A stretch of DNA of 64,000 bases from Deltaproteobacteria bacterium. GTDB lineage: Bacteria > Myxococcota_A > Polyangia > Nannocystales > Nannocystaceae. Below the pieces are notes generated by a model. That model had not been told where the DNA came from. It worked only from the letters and a program-made list of their open reading frames with translations, and made no database searches. The stretch lies in assembly GCA_003696955.1 (NCBI GenBank), contig RFGU01000015.1:27561-91560 (forward strand), in the 5' to 3' direction. The translations under genes were made by a program, and so were the position numbers. This document shows, one piece after another, positions 63,756 to 64,000 of this stretch (the first letter of the stretch is position 1; the number at the start of each line of letters is the position of its first letter).

Positions 63756-64000
63756 ATGGCTCGGGTCGAAGATCTCTCGGCCGAGGAGATCGAGCGCCGC
63801 CTCCTCGATTTCGACGCTGCGGAACTCGAAGCGCTCGTGGAGCGGGCGAACTACGAGTACTGGGTGCTCGATCACCCTACGCTCCCCGACCCCCTCTACG
63901 ACCGCCTGGTCGAACGGCTCCGAACGCTCGCCCCGGAAAGCCCGGTACTGCGGAAGCTCGGGGAGCTTCCGCCGCCGGGGGAGCCGATCCCCCCCGAAGA
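63756..64000 (+). CDS. ligA: NAD-dependent DNA ligase, 3' end outside window
   Basis: Joins DNA nicks in replication and repair. Only the first 81 residues are seen: helical domain Ia with RANYEYWVLDHPTLPDPLYD, the usual LigA start (AxYxYYxLDxPxxxDxxYD), followed by RLVERLRTLAPESPVL. ATG 63756 has no strong Shine-Dalgarno sequence. It follows the 62196 lipoprotein gene by 24 bases. The adenylation and BRCT domains would lie past the window. Confidence 0.88.
   Translation, partial: MARVEDLSAEEIERRLLDFDAAELEALVERANYEYWVLDHPTLPDPLYDRLVERLRTLAPESPVLRKLGELPPPGEPIPPE

Overview
The window is gene-dense, very GC-rich bacterial DNA with no phage, insertion sequence, CRISPR array, rRNA or tRNA that I can see. 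Several traits point to a myxobacterium (Myxococcota), most likely of the Nannocystis/Plesiocystis type: an outer-membrane OmpA protein ending in a MYXO-CTERM sorting tail, two Ser/Thr protein kinases, many lipoproteins with a Thr/Gly/Ser-rich linker after the lipobox, an RpoH-family sigma factor, a fibro-slime domain protein and a DUF1501 protein. This is inference from protein features only.

Layout. 1-1.3 kb: end of rpe and dapF. 1.5-7.8 kb: a lytic transglycosylase divergent from a fatty-acid oxidation pair, fadN-fadA. 8.0-9.1 kb: a Ser/Thr kinase. 9.3-18.0 kb: a seven-gene partial complex I operon on the minus strand (nuoE,F,J,K,L,M,N). 18.1-19.0 kb: an RpoH-type sigma factor. 19.3-22.5 kb: an MDR dehydrogenase, a GT-C-type membrane protein and a DUF2505 protein. 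22.5-30.1 kb: a minus-strand run with a lipoprotein, OmpA/MYXO-CTERM protein, unknown gene, panD, DUF429, UPF0158 and an Asp/Glu-rich protein, plus a small coiled-coil gene on plus. 30.2-33.1 kb: a DUF1285-like protein, an orphan DNA methyltransferase, a cytochrome c and a lipoprotein. 33.2-36.9 kb: mrfB-mrfA, a mitomycin-type DNA repair pair. 37.1-38.6 kb: panC and a histidine phosphatase. 38.7-43.4 kb: a lipoprotein, DUF1501 and DUF1549/DUF1553-like operon. 43.5-53.7 kb: secreted or lipid-anchored proteins (glycoside hydrolase, fibro-slime, PQQ-type sugar dehydrogenase), a second kinase, an HtrA protease and a pseudouridine synthase. 53.7-64 kb: housekeeping genes (astA-like, ssb, rseP, uvrC, HNH, HIT, Nudix, erpA, a large lipoprotein and the start of ligA).

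Regulation. Many first genes of transcription units show a TAnnnT hexamer only 6-8 bases before the start codon and no Shine-Dalgarno sequence, which fits leaderless mRNAs. These motifs also decide several start codons: slt, fadN, panC, the 46776 gene and HIT. Genes inside operons and some first genes (fadA, panD, ssb, mrfA, rpoH) use Shine-Dalgarno sequences or 4-base overlaps instead. The nuo operon has a textbook promoter, TTGACT, 17 bases, TAGGGT. Three sites stand out: a hairpin that encloses the ribosome binding site of the RpoH-type sigma gene, a nested inverted repeat with GTTCAG arms in front of mrfAB, and a 10-bp perfect AT-rich palindrome between fadA and the first kinase.

The physiology shown is that of an aerobic, fatty-acid-oxidising, predatory or scavenging Gram-negative cell with a heavily lipoprotein-decorated envelope. 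Functions named from motifs are recognised by eye; no database search was run.
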